NCBI GenBank assembly: GCA_020057065.1
Contig: JAGVGM010000349.1
Coordinates: forward strand, 1-64,000
Direction of reading: 5' to 3'
Source of the DNA: Thermodesulfovibrionia bacterium
GTDB taxonomy: Bacteria > Nitrospirota > Thermodesulfovibrionia > UBA6902
DNA: 64,000 bases
This document shows positions 8,279-18,125 of the stretch, in pieces. The first letter of the stretch is position 1; the number at the start of each line of letters is the position of its first letter. Made by a program: the position numbers and the translations under genes. The notes beneath the pieces are model-generated. The model worked only from the letters and a program-made list of their open reading frames with translations, was not told the origin of the DNA and did no database searches.

Positions 8279-11200
8279 ATGTCTAATAAATTATTGACAG
8301 TTTTACTATTTACATTAATTCTGTATGGATTATGCTCTGCTGTTAATGCAGACACTATAAATCTTGCGGAATACTTCATTGACAATGACCCCGGTGAAGG
8401 GAATGGCATCCGCATTGATATTCCAATTGACGGCGGCTTTGACGGTTCAATAGAGACCGTTGAATTTTCCGTTAATACAACAGAACTCAGCGTTGGTTAT
8501 CATACTGTCTATGTCCGGATGAGAAACTTCGACGGCACATGGGGTGTTGCAAGACCATTGACAAACGATGTCTATATCCCTTCCCCATATAACTTTGAGG
8601 TTGAAGGGACAAAAACAATTTCGGCAGCAGAGTATTTTATTGACAGCGACCCTGGTGAAGGAAATGGAAAGCCTTTACCTCTAATTACAGGTGAGAATGA
8701 TATATTTGAGCTTTCTTCTGTTAGTACGTTAAATATTCCGGCGGGATTACACAATCTCTATGTGCGGGCAAAGGATAGTGACGGCAAATGGGGAATTCTG
8801 AGGCAATATACTTTTGAAGTGAGTTCACCTGATATAATCGCCGGCGCAGAATATTTTGTGGATAGTGATCCCGGTAATGATTGGAGTAAGATTGGCACAT
8901 CTCTTTTATCACTTGATGGATTGTTTGACAGTAAATTGGAGACGGCAGAAGGTTCTTCTACAACTCTTACTACAGGAATACATACCATATACGTCAGAAT
9001 GAAAGACATATATGGACGATATTCTCAGAAGCCTGTGAGCCAGGGGGTTGGGATTGGCGTACCTGTTATTTCCAATCTGATAACTCCTGTACAATCCGGC
9101 AATGGTGACGGGAAAGTTCCCCTCTCTGTAACGATCGCTGATTACAACGGAAGTCCTGTTAAAGTTAAAGTGGAATATTCAGTGAATGACGGAAGCCTAT
9201 GGAATAAAGCAACAATTGATGAAACCAGTCTGATTGCTTCTTATGGAACCCCTGTTGTCAACAATACAACTGATTATCAAATAGACAATGTCCCCACAAA
9301 CTCAGGACCAAATCAGTTGAATTTTAACTGGCTGTCGGGCTCTGACCTTTCAGGGGAAGAATATCCATCGGTGATAATACGATTCATCTTAGATAATGGC
9401 ATTAATCCGGTTTCTGCATTGATCTCTGACCCTTTATCTATCGATAATAAATCGCCTCTTGTTCCTGTGTTAATTCCTTATAGCCCTGAACCTGCATGTG
9501 ACGCAACTCCTTTGCTGGCATGGAATGCAGTCCGGGAAGCTGTTAAATATCATATTCAGATTTCGCATGGTCCTGATTTTACTTCTTTGGACACTGACCT
9601 TGTAAATATTGCTGCCAATTATTTTGTGCAATCCGTTAATCTGACTTCCGGAGTTATTTACTGGAAAGTATCTGCAATTGATGCAAAAGGAAATGAAAGT
9701 GTATTTTCATCTCCTGATTCATTTACATTAAATGCCGATATAACTGCCCCGACTGTATCCATAACCTATGGTTTATCACCTGCAACTGAGGGACAATTCC
9801 TGATAAGAGCTGTTTTCAGCGAATCCATCCAGAGTGTGCCGTTAATATCAATTGACCAACCCGGCGCTGTTGATATTGCAAATGTTCCGATGAGCGGCAG
9901 CGGGAATATGTGGACATATATGTATCAGATCCATAAGGCAGATGGCAGTGAATATATAGACGGAAGCGCTGTTGTAACTTTCACAAACGGATTTGATTGT
10001 GGCGGGAATACTAATCAGCCTGCGTTCAACAATACCTTTACGATTGATACTACTGCTCCATCCGGAACAATAATCGGTGCGGAATACTTTATCGACAATG
10101 ACCCAGGAGAAGGGGCGGGGATATTTATTACCGTGCCTGATGATGGAGCTTATAACAGTACAAAAGAAAGCGTTACCTTTGAAATTGATACGACCTATTT
10201 AGGCATCGGCAGTCACACCGTCTATCTCAGATTCAAGAATTCTGACGGCACATGGGGTGTTGCGAGACCTTTAGCGAATGACATCGTTGCAGCATCACCG
10301 CCCAATTTTAGTATTACAGGCGATTTGTATATTTCCTCGGCGGAATATTTTATAGATGAAGATCCGGGGGAAGGGAATGGTTATCCTGTACCGGTTATAG
10401 ATAACGACTTTGACGAATCTGTGGAAGATGTAGAGCTGACCGATATTGACACGTCTTATCTTGAAGCAGGTATTCATACCTTGTTTATGCGAATGAAGGA
10501 TTCAAATGGTAATTGGGGAATAGTAAGGCAATACCCCTTTGAAGTCAGTGCGCCTAATAAAATAACAGGTGCAGAATATTTTGTGGATAACGATCCCGGT
10601 AATGATTGGAGCAAGGCTGGTACGGCCCTTACACCTGTTGACGGCATGTTTAACAGCATGTCAGAAACAGCAGAAGGCAGCACTACTACACTTACTACAG
10701 GACAGCACACAATTTATGTCCGGATGAAGGATCTTTATGGCCGCTACTCAACAAGAGCATCCAGTCATGCAGTTGGAGTTGGCGGACCTGCTTTCTCTTT
10801 TAAATCCCAGCCGCAACAGCCTTTTGGGTCAAATGGTGATATACCCATAACCGTTATTGTAGAGGACTATGCAGGCGGTGATACCTATCAGATGCGTGCA
10901 GAGTATTCTTTTGATGGCAGCACATGGTTTAAGGCAACAATAAAGCCTGGAAGTCTGACAGCAACTCAGGGGAATCCTGTCTTAAATAATAGCGCAGAGT
11001 ACCAGATAGGAAGTAGTGGTGGTTATATACAGACCAGTAGTGGTACAAACCAAATTGGATTTATATGGAGTTCAGCAGTTGAGCTTGCAGGACTGGAGAC
11101 GAACGTTCAACTCCGTGTAACACTCCGGGACGGGACAGTTATAAAGGCTCAGATTCAGAGCGGAATATTTTCCCTTGACAACAATGCCCCACCGACACCC

Positions 11201-14200
11201 GTCTTAATTCCTGTTTCACCTGACCCGACGTATGACCCAACGCCTTTTTTTAACTGGGCAGGCAGCTTTGATGCTGTAACATATGATTTTCAGCTTGATG
11301 ACAATTCAGACCTTAGCTCGCCTGTAATCAACCAATCCTTGATAGTGGATAACTCTTATATACCATCTGTTCCTGTTACAAATGGGCTTTATTACTGGCA
11401 TGTAAGGGCGGTAGACGATATCGGGAATAGCAGTGGATGGTCAAGTGCAGACAGCTTTACAGCTCAATTAAAAGGCACTAAACCCATTCCGACACTCAGC
11501 TATAGTGAAAATCCTGCACAGGCGGGTACTCTGGTCATTACAGCTACGTTCGACCAGGATATTGTTACCATCCCTCAAATATCAATTGATCAGCCGGGGT
11601 TAATTGATGTCAGTCCTTCAAATATGACAGGTTCAGACAGGATTTGGACGTATAATTATTATGTCTATCCATCAGATGGAAGTAATTATGCCGACGGCAC
11701 AGCAGTTGAAACTATCGCGAATGCAAAGAACTTTGAAGGTATTGAAAATGGCCCTGCTCTTAATAATACCTTTATCATTGATACAAGCAAAGCAGGATTA
11801 AAGATTATAAACAGGGCAGAATATTTTATTGACAAAGACCCGGGTGAAGGGCAAGGTCTTTCCATTGATATTCCAATAGATGGAATATTTGACAGCGCAA
11901 AAGAGACGGTTGAGTTTTTTGCAGACACCACAGAACTCAGCATTGGTTATCACACTGTCTATCTTCGTATGTGCAATTCTGACGGCACATGGGGTGTTGC
12001 AAGACCTTTAGCGAATGATGTTTATATTCCGGCTCCGTATAACCTTGAAGTAACCGGAATAAAAACTATTCAAGCAGCCGAATATTTTATTGACAGCGAT
12101 CCTGGTGAAGGAAATGGGAAGTCTTTACCTGCACAGGATGGTTTAATGGACAGCGGTATAGAAGTTATGGAGGTCGGCTCTATTGATACATCCAATCTTT
12201 CAAAAGGACTGCATACCCTTTATGTTCGAGCCAAAGATAGCGATGGTAAATGGGGGGGGGCACGGGAATATATTTTTGAAGTGGGAGAAGCGGACAGGAT
12301 AACGAAGGCTGAGTATTATGTGGACAATAGCTCACCGATACAACTTATACCTGAGGATGGATTGTTTGATGAAGGAACAGAAACAGCATCAGGAGTAATT
12401 GATACTACTGCATTTACAATTGGTCCGCACAATTTGTGTGTACGGTTTTACAATTCTACAGGCTTAGATAATAATGAATGTACAATCTTTTCAGTGTTCG
12501 ATCCAACAGGCGATTCAGACAACGACGGAATGCCTAACGGCTGGGAGATAGCGAACGGTCTTGACCCTGCTAACCCGGCCGATGCTTCTTACGACAAAGA
12601 TTCTGACGGGTTAACTAATCTTGAGGAGTATCAAAACAATACGAACCCGAATAATCCTGACACTGATGGTGACGGTATGCAGGATGGCTGGGAAATTAAT
12701 AATGGGCTTGATCCACGCAACCCCGGGGATACGAACGGTGACCCGGATAATGATGGCCTGACAAACATAGATGAATATCGCTATCAGACAGAGCCAAATA
12801 ATCCCGACACTGATAATGATGGAATGACTGACGGGGATGAAATTAAATATGGAAGTGATCCACTCATCCCGGACAGTCTGGGGTTAACTGTACAAAATAA
12901 AAATGTTCTTGTCTCTCTTCAGGGCAATAATCGCATTATTGTTGGGATTCAAAACGCTATAGGCAGGAAGAAGGAAGTACAGATTTCTCTTGATGGACTC
13001 AATGCTTCCTGGTACACCATTGAGGAAAAATATCGCAGCTTTGAACTCATTCCTTTTGAATATAAGGAGATATATATTCAACTTCGTCTTCCGCTGAATT
13101 GCGATATCCTGATAGGGCAATATCCTTTTACAGTCAAAGCAGACTGGCTGACGAGGAAAAAGTCAGGAGAAATAGATCGTCAGGGAACGGTAAGCGATAG
13201 CGGTATGTTGAATGTTACGCCGAATCCTAATGTTTACCGCCTCGCTATCCCGGATGAGACCGTATTTGCCGGGAATACTATATTCACTGCCTGGAGAACC
13301 GATATTCCTGCTACAAGCTATCTTTATTACAGAAAACTCGGTGATACGGATTTCATCCAGGTTCCGGCAGGGACGGATGAACTGGAGCATAGGGTTATGG
13401 TCCCCGATCTCGAATATTTTACATATTATGAAGTTTATACTGAAAATTACTCTGCCTGTAATGGATTTACAGGATCCGAAATTCAGATGACCAAGACAGG
13501 AAAGGCGGTTAAATTTGTAAATAATGTTAATGAATTCTGGATCGACAGGGACTATAACCAGCAGGTTGAGCTAACTATAACGAATACGGACATGATCCCG
13601 CATAATTTCCAGTTGTCCATAGCCAACCCTTATGATGATATAGTTGTTGGATTTGTTGGAGATGGCAGCAACGGCCGTGAAGCAACCCTGCAGCCGGGTG
13701 AATCAACAATTGTACAGCTTGTAATAAACGCACCTGATGCGCAGAAGACCCAGTACGATCTGTATCTGAAAATGGTTTCTGATGAAGGGGAATTTGACTC
13801 GTTTGTTGATTATTCTTATGCCATTGTTCATGTAAGACCGTTCGTGCGCAATCTTGATATTCAGCCTGTTCAGTCAGACCCGGGAATGATGACAAGCAGA
13901 TTCAGACTTATTAATTATGGTGATACGTTATCGGATATTAAGGTATATATTGATGAATACAATAGGGGAAAAACAATACTTAATCCAGCGATCAATTACA
14001 TAAGATTGAAAAATGGCGAATTCATTGAATTTGATATTAAGTCCGGGGAATATGTAAGCGGTACTGTTTACGTGAGATCAGGGGACTACGTGGTCTCTGC
14101 GCCTTTTGAAATAGGATGTCCTTCAGGCACAAGTCTGAATACATATACCATAAATGATGTTGGGATTATGGCTGAAATCAAAGACTGGTACTGCACAAAC

Positions 14201-17200
14201 AAAATGCATATTGATTTGCCGTTTGCTGTTCCGACGGGATTTGACAAATCAGATATTGCAGAAGCAGCGCTCGAAGTGAATTTTTCATTGCCCATGACGC
14301 GTGATAAATATGACCCTCATACAGTGAAGTTCTCAATTAACGGATATGAGATTGAAACAATGGAGAATACCATCCCTGAGGGCAATTATATTTTCCGTTT
14401 CCCGGCTTCTTTTATTAACCTCGGGTTTGATGGTCCGGCACAGAATATACTCTCGGTAGATGTTGAAGGTATTGGTGAAGGGCAGTATATAGTAGTGACC
14501 GACTTCAAGGTTTATCTGAACGTCAATCAGATGAGTGTAAATCTTTGTGTGCCGCCGCTAATAAAACTGCCGAAAAAATTACCAAAGCCTGAAACAAAGA
14601 TTGCGAATGTAGAACCCAACAAAAAGTTTAGACCGGGTGATACAGTCAATATAACTTTTGAACTTAACAATAATGATAATCCTAATAATGAATATGGAGG
14701 TAATCATTCAGGACGTTTAACAGTATTGATTGAGAATAATTCATATAACGGTGTAATTTCACCTGTTCCATATGCTTGGAACATAACTGTTCCACTAGGC
14801 AATAAGAAATTTCCTCAGGATTTTAAGGGTCAAGTAAGTATTGAAAATCTTATCTATGCAATCCCTGACAATGCTGATGATATTGAGTATAAAATTAAAG
14901 TCACTTTTGAAAATATTACAATGAACTCAACTGATGCAGGATCAAGCGAATTCCGGGTTCGGACCCCTTTGATTATTGTGCATGGGATAATGGGGAGTAA
15001 ACTGGAAAGAATCGATAGTAGTATAGACAGAGTTGTTTGGGGAGGCTTACTCGATTTCCTATTAGCAAGAGCTTCTTCAGTTTTTGGAAGTCTTTTTGAT
15101 TATCTGGAATATTCTTTTGATTATCTAAGGTTCTATGAAAATGGAACTCCAGTATATCCTAATATAAAGGCTACTCGGGCTATTACAAAAATGCTAAAAA
15201 TAGAAAGTATAGATATGGCAGTTGGAGTCGATACCTTTGATGGTTTGCATGATGAACTTCTGTCGCAGATATACATTTATCATCCAATAGGGGATGAAGA
15301 GGATTTTGATATTGATAATTTAAACCTCAGTGTAGATTACCCAGAAGATGTTTTTTATTTTGTTTATGATTGGAGACAAGATAACACGATAAGCGCTGAA
15401 ATTTTAAAACGATTTATTGAAAAAATCACAAATAAGCAATTAACCGGAAAAAGCAACTCTAAAGTTAATATCGTTGCACATAGTATGGGAGGGTTAGTTG
15501 TTAAATCACTTATGTCTAATAATGCATTCCCTGGGATTAACGAGAAAATTAACAAAGTCATATTTGTTGGTACCCCCCACGTAGGTGCAGTTAAAGCGTT
15601 TTCTGGCATCAAATACGGAGATAATGATTTTCAGATTCAAGAGGATCGATATAAAGGAATCACTAAGAATTTACCAAGTGGCTATCAGCTCTTGCCGTCA
15701 GAAAGATATTTTGATAATGGAAATTATCCAGAAGGTTTCTATGATATAGATGGTAAAGTTATAACTTATACTTCAAATCCTACTTTTCAACAGGATGTGG
15801 CCAAGTTTGGCAATGAAAGTCTATTTGAACAAGCTGTAACATTTCATCAATTGTTAGATGATGACTCATATCTATATGAAGATAATACTTATTCTATTGT
15901 TGGATGTAAGAAGCCAACAAGTACTTTTATACAGGAAACAACAGATCCTTATTCGATTGATTACTTTAAGGGTGATGGTGACGAAACTGTTCCGTTAAAA
16001 AGCGCCCTTACTGTTAATGCCCATAAGAAATATATTGCTCAATATGCTGAGCATTCCAATCTCCCAAGCCACAATGGTGTTAAAAGATTAATTAGATCAT
16101 TATTGAAAGGTTATGAAAATCGTCTTCCATCAGGAGTGAATGAATATAGTCCTGATTTCTGCGGATTGGATGACGGCATAAGAATTTTATTGCCTTCCTT
16201 TAACATCGGTTTTAAAATCCCACCTGTTTATTGGCCGAAAGTGAGCTTGCCAACAGGTGACTTCTCAGTATACACGGGCAATAAAGTTTATTTGGGTATT
16301 CTCGGCTCTGATTACCGAATAACCAACGAAGGGGTTGAAATATTTATACCTGAAGGCTCTGCGTACACACTTGAATTTCGTGGTGTTGATAAAGAATATC
16401 TTGATATAAAGTTTCAGTTAATGAGAGCGGGTGGTGTAATAAAGACCTATGTTTTTTCAAATATATCTTTAGACATTGAAGGCTGTGGTAAAGTCGTTTT
16501 TGACTTGACGAATATAATGACTGATCCGGTGCTCGAACTTGACTATACATGTGATGGCGTAACTGATAATACACTCCCACCATCAGACATCCTTGATGAA
16601 TCTCAGAGCAAAGACATGACCGCTCCTATAACGGCTGCAAATATTACAGGGACATTAGGACTGAATGATTGGTACGTATCAAATGTATCTATTGATCTAA
16701 CCGCAACGGACAACGCCAGCGGAAGCGGGATACTTAAGACTAAATATAGACTGCAGGATGACATGGGCTACAAAGATTACAACGGGACAATAGAAATCAG
16801 CCAACCCGGCAATTACACACTTACCTACTATTCTATAGACAGGAACTTGAATAAAGAGATAGAAAAAGTTGTTGAATTCAAAATTGACAATATTCCGCCT
16901 CAAATAACGAGCGTTAAAGATGAGGGCTATTATAGTTTGGACAAAACCAGACTCTCGGCTACTGTGACAGGGCAGTGGTTTTCCGGCCTGAAGGATGTAT
17001 GTTATTCGGCAGGGACTGCTGCCGGATCAACAGATATTGCGGATTGGACATGTTCAGGCGCAGATCTTGATGTTTCTATAGCAGGATTGTATCTGCCAGA
17101 CGCATGCAGTCAGAAATATTTTATAAATATCCGGGGAACAAACAATGCAGGAGTGCAGAGCAGTATTGTTTCTTCTAACGGAATAACGGTACTTGAGCCA

Positions 17201-17830
17201 ACAGTTGATGGCGACGGCGATGGTTTTGACAATCAGAACGAAACAGGGGCCGGAAGCGATCCATGTAACAACGCTTCATATCCTGCCTCAACTAATATTG
17301 TTCTCAGGAAAGGATTCAACCTCCTCAGTTTCCCTACTGAGACACTGTATTATGAAAATGTATATAACTTAATGGAAGCACTTGGCGGAGGCAGTGTCAT
17401 TGATCGTTTTCTAATATTCAATTCAGCAGATAAGAACTATGCTGAAGCCGGTTATGACGGAGCTTTGAAGTTCTATGGAACTAATATAATGCTCCCGGCA
17501 GGAGAGGGACTTCCCGGTCTGATCGTTTATGCAAAACAGGACTCAGCGTTTACGTTTACATCAAAATACTGTCCAACCTGGGATCTTAGGGCAGGGACAA
17601 ATTTAGTCGGCACTCCATGCGCATCAGCGAATTTAACAGCATTCGATCTGTTTAACAGTCTCGGTGGCAAAGATTATGTCTCAAGCATCCAGCGCTTCAA
17701 CACCGATAGAGGCAAATTCGAGACCGCAGGCCACATCAATAGTCAGCCTGCAGGCATGAACTTCCCGATCAAGGCAGGGGAGGGATATTTTATTTATATG
17801 AAAAAGGATGTGACGGGGTTTAAGCCATGA
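8279..17830 (+). CDS. Giant 3183-aa secreted protein with AEYFID repeats, LCAT-like lipase and GYFIYMK C-module
   Basis: Signal peptide about 1-25. Nine repeats of the form AEY(F/Y)(I/V)DxDPGEGNG are arranged as three triplets (near 25-270, 600-850 and 1180-1390), separated by Ig/FnIII-like segments. TSP3-like Asp repeats follow (about 1410-1540), then several beta domains. An alpha/beta-hydrolase of the lecithin-cholesterol acyltransferase-like type spans about 2225-2620: HGIMGSK (about 2232), nucleophile motif AHSMGG (about 2400), DGDETVP (about 2564) and AEHSN (about 2589), giving a plausible Ser-Asp-His triad. Another Ig-like region and the C-module (3006-3183) close it on KKDVTGFKP. A G9 run at 12252-12260 is a possible slippage site. 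It is likely an extracellular or surface lipase/esterase; the substrate is unknown. Confidence 0.85.
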   Translation: MSNKLLTVLLFTLILYGLCSAVNADTINLAEYFIDNDPGEGNGIRIDIPIDGGFDGSIETVEFSVNTTELSVGYHTVYVRMRNFDGTWGVARPLTNDVYIPSPYNFEVEGTKTISAAEYFIDSDPGEGNGKPLPLITGENDIFELSSVSTLNIPAGLHNLYVRAKDSDGKWGILRQYTFEVSSPDIIAGAEYFVDSDPGNDWSKIGTSLLSLDGLFDSKLETAEGSSTTLTTGIHTIYVRMKDIYGRYSQKPVSQGVGIGVPVISNLITPVQSGNGDGKVPLSVTIADYNGSPVKVKVEYSVNDGSLWNKATIDETSLIASYGTPVVNNTTDYQIDNVPTNSGPNQLNFNWLSGSDLSGEEYPSVIIRFILDNGINPVSALISDPLSIDNKSPLVPVLIPYSPEPACDATPLLAWNAVREAVKYHIQISHGPDFTSLDTDLVNIAANYFVQSVNLTSGVIYWKVSAIDAKGNESVFSSPDSFTLNADITAPTVSITYGLSPATEGQFLIRAVFSESIQSVPLISIDQPGAVDIANVPMSGSGNMWTYMYQIHKADGSEYIDGSAVVTFTNGFDCGGNTNQPAFNNTFTIDTTAPSGTIIGAEYFIDNDPGEGAGIFITVPDDGAYNSTKESVTFEIDTTYLGIGSHTVYLRFKNSDGTWGVARPLANDIVAASPPNFSITGDLYISSAEYFIDEDPGEGNGYPVPVIDNDFDESVEDVELTDIDTSYLEAGIHTLFMRMKDSNGNWGIVRQYPFEVSAPNKITGAEYFVDNDPGNDWSKAGTALTPVDGMFNSMSETAEGSTTTLTTGQHTIYVRMKDLYGRYSTRASSHAVGVGGPAFSFKSQPQQPFGSNGDIPITVIVEDYAGGDTYQMRAEYSFDGSTWFKATIKPGSLTATQGNPVLNNSAEYQIGSSGGYIQTSSGTNQIGFIWSSAVELAGLETNVQLRVTLRDGTVIKAQIQSGIFSLDNNAPPTPVLIPVSPDPTYDPTPFFNWAGSFDAVTYDFQLDDNSDLSSPVINQSLIVDNSYIPSVPVTNGLYYWHVRAVDDIGNSSGWSSADSFTAQLKGTKPIPTLSYSENPAQAGTLVITATFDQDIVTIPQISIDQPGLIDVSPSNMTGSDRIWTYNYYVYPSDGSNYADGTAVETIANAKNFEGIENGPALNNTFIIDTSKAGLKIINRAEYFIDKDPGEGQGLSIDIPIDGIFDSAKETVEFFADTTELSIGYHTVYLRMCNSDGTWGVARPLANDVYIPAPYNLEVTGIKTIQAAEYFIDSDPGEGNGKSLPAQDGLMDSGIEVMEVGSIDTSNLSKGLHTLYVRAKDSDGKWGGAREYIFEVGEADRITKAEYYVDNSSPIQLIPEDGLFDEGTETASGVIDTTAFTIGPHNLCVRFYNSTGLDNNECTIFSVFDPTGDSDNDGMPNGWEIANGLDPANPADASYDKDSDGLTNLEEYQNNTNPNNPDTDGDGMQDGWEINNGLDPRNPGDTNGDPDNDGLTNIDEYRYQTEPNNPDTDNDGMTDGDEIKYGSDPLIPDSLGLTVQNKNVLVSLQGNNRIIVGIQNAIGRKKEVQISLDGLNASWYTIEEKYRSFELIPFEYKEIYIQLRLPLNCDILIGQYPFTVKADWLTRKKSGEIDRQGTVSDSGMLNVTPNPNVYRLAIPDETVFAGNTIFTAWRTDIPATSYLYYRKLGDTDFIQVPAGTDELEHRVMVPDLEYFTYYEVYTENYSACNGFTGSEIQMTKTGKAVKFVNNVNEFWIDRDYNQQVELTITNTDMIPHNFQLSIANPYDDIVVGFVGDGSNGREATLQPGESTIVQLVINAPDAQKTQYDLYLKMVSDEGEFDSFVDYSYAIVHVRPFVRNLDIQPVQSDPGMMTSRFRLINYGDTLSDIKVYIDEYNRGKTILNPAINYIRLKNGEFIEFDIKSGEYVSGTVYVRSGDYVVSAPFEIGCPSGTSLNTYTINDVGIMAEIKDWYCTNKMHIDLPFAVPTGFDKSDIAEAALEVNFSLPMTRDKYDPHTVKFSINGYEIETMENTIPEGNYIFRFPASFINLGFDGPAQNILSVDVEGIGEGQYIVVTDFKVYLNVNQMSVNLCVPPLIKLPKKLPKPETKIANVEPNKKFRPGDTVNITFELNNNDNPNNEYGGNHSGRLTVLIENNSYNGVISPVPYAWNITVPLGNKKFPQDFKGQVSIENLIYAIPDNADDIEYKIKVTFENITMNSTDAGSSEFRVRTPLIIVHGIMGSKLERIDSSIDRVVWGGLLDFLLARASSVFGSLFDYLEYSFDYLRFYENGTPVYPNIKATRAITKMLKIESIDMAVGVDTFDGLHDELLSQIYIYHPIGDEEDFDIDNLNLSVDYPEDVFYFVYDWRQDNTISAEILKRFIEKITNKQLTGKSNSKVNIVAHSMGGLVVKSLMSNNAFPGINEKINKVIFVGTPHVGAVKAFSGIKYGDNDFQIQEDRYKGITKNLPSGYQLLPSERYFDNGNYPEGFYDIDGKVITYTSNPTFQQDVAKFGNESLFEQAVTFHQLLDDDSYLYEDNTYSIVGCKKPTSTFIQETTDPYSIDYFKGDGDETVPLKSALTVNAHKKYIAQYAEHSNLPSHNGVKRLIRSLLKGYENRLPSGVNEYSPDFCGLDDGIRILLPSFNIGFKIPPVYWPKVSLPTGDFSVYTGNKVYLGILGSDYRITNEGVEIFIPEGSAYTLEFRGVDKEYLDIKFQLMRAGGVIKTYVFSNISLDIEGCGKVVFDLTNIMTDPVLELDYTCDGVTDNTLPPSDILDESQSKDMTAPITAANITGTLGLNDWYVSNVSIDLTATDNASGSGILKTKYRLQDDMGYKDYNGTIEISQPGNYTLTYYSIDRNLNKEIEKVVEFKIDNIPPQITSVKDEGYYSLDKTRLSATVTGQWFSGLKDVCYSAGTAAGSTDIADWTCSGADLDVSIAGLYLPDACSQKYFINIRGTNNAGVQSSIVSSNGITVLEPTVDGDGDGFDNQNETGAGSDPCNNASYPASTNIVLRKGFNLLSFPTETLYYENVYNLMEALGGGSVIDRFLIFNSADKNYAEAGYDGALKFYGTNIMLPAGEGLPGLIVYAKQDSAFTFTSKYCPTWDLRAGTNLVGTPCASANLTAFDLFNSLGGKDYVSSIQRFNTDRGKFETAGHINSQPAGMNFPIKAGEGYFIYMKKDVTGFKP

Positions 17831-18066
17831 GAATTTATAAAAGACAGTTGCGGGTTGCGGGTTACGAGTTACGGGAAAAGATGCAGGATGCAAGAGTTTG
17901 GCAAGAAAATACTCAGATATTGTCATTCCCGCTTGTCGGGAATCTTCTCTTAAAACCAAGAAAGATTCCGGACAAGCCGGAATGACATTTTTGGGTCAAT
18001 GACGGGTAAATGTAAAATTATTTATTGAGTTTTTGCTGATCGCTGATAGCTGACTGCTGAGAGCTA
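17831..18066 (+). repeat. Post-stop repeat, palindrome pair and GCTGATAGCTGACTGCTGA element
   Basis: It begins with the shared post-stop sequence (ATAAAAGACAGTTGCGGG..., then ATGCAGGATG, the tail relic decayed). A TCATTCCCGC palindrome and its inverted partner follow (17922-17985), then the dispersed TTGCTGATCGCTGATAGCTG element (18033-18065). No gene is seen before 18126. Confidence 0.75.
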
Positions 18067-18125
18067 TCTCTTCTGAAGAGAGGCATTGTCGTTAGCTCAA
18101 TCGAAAGGGAGGACGAGGCAAAAGA

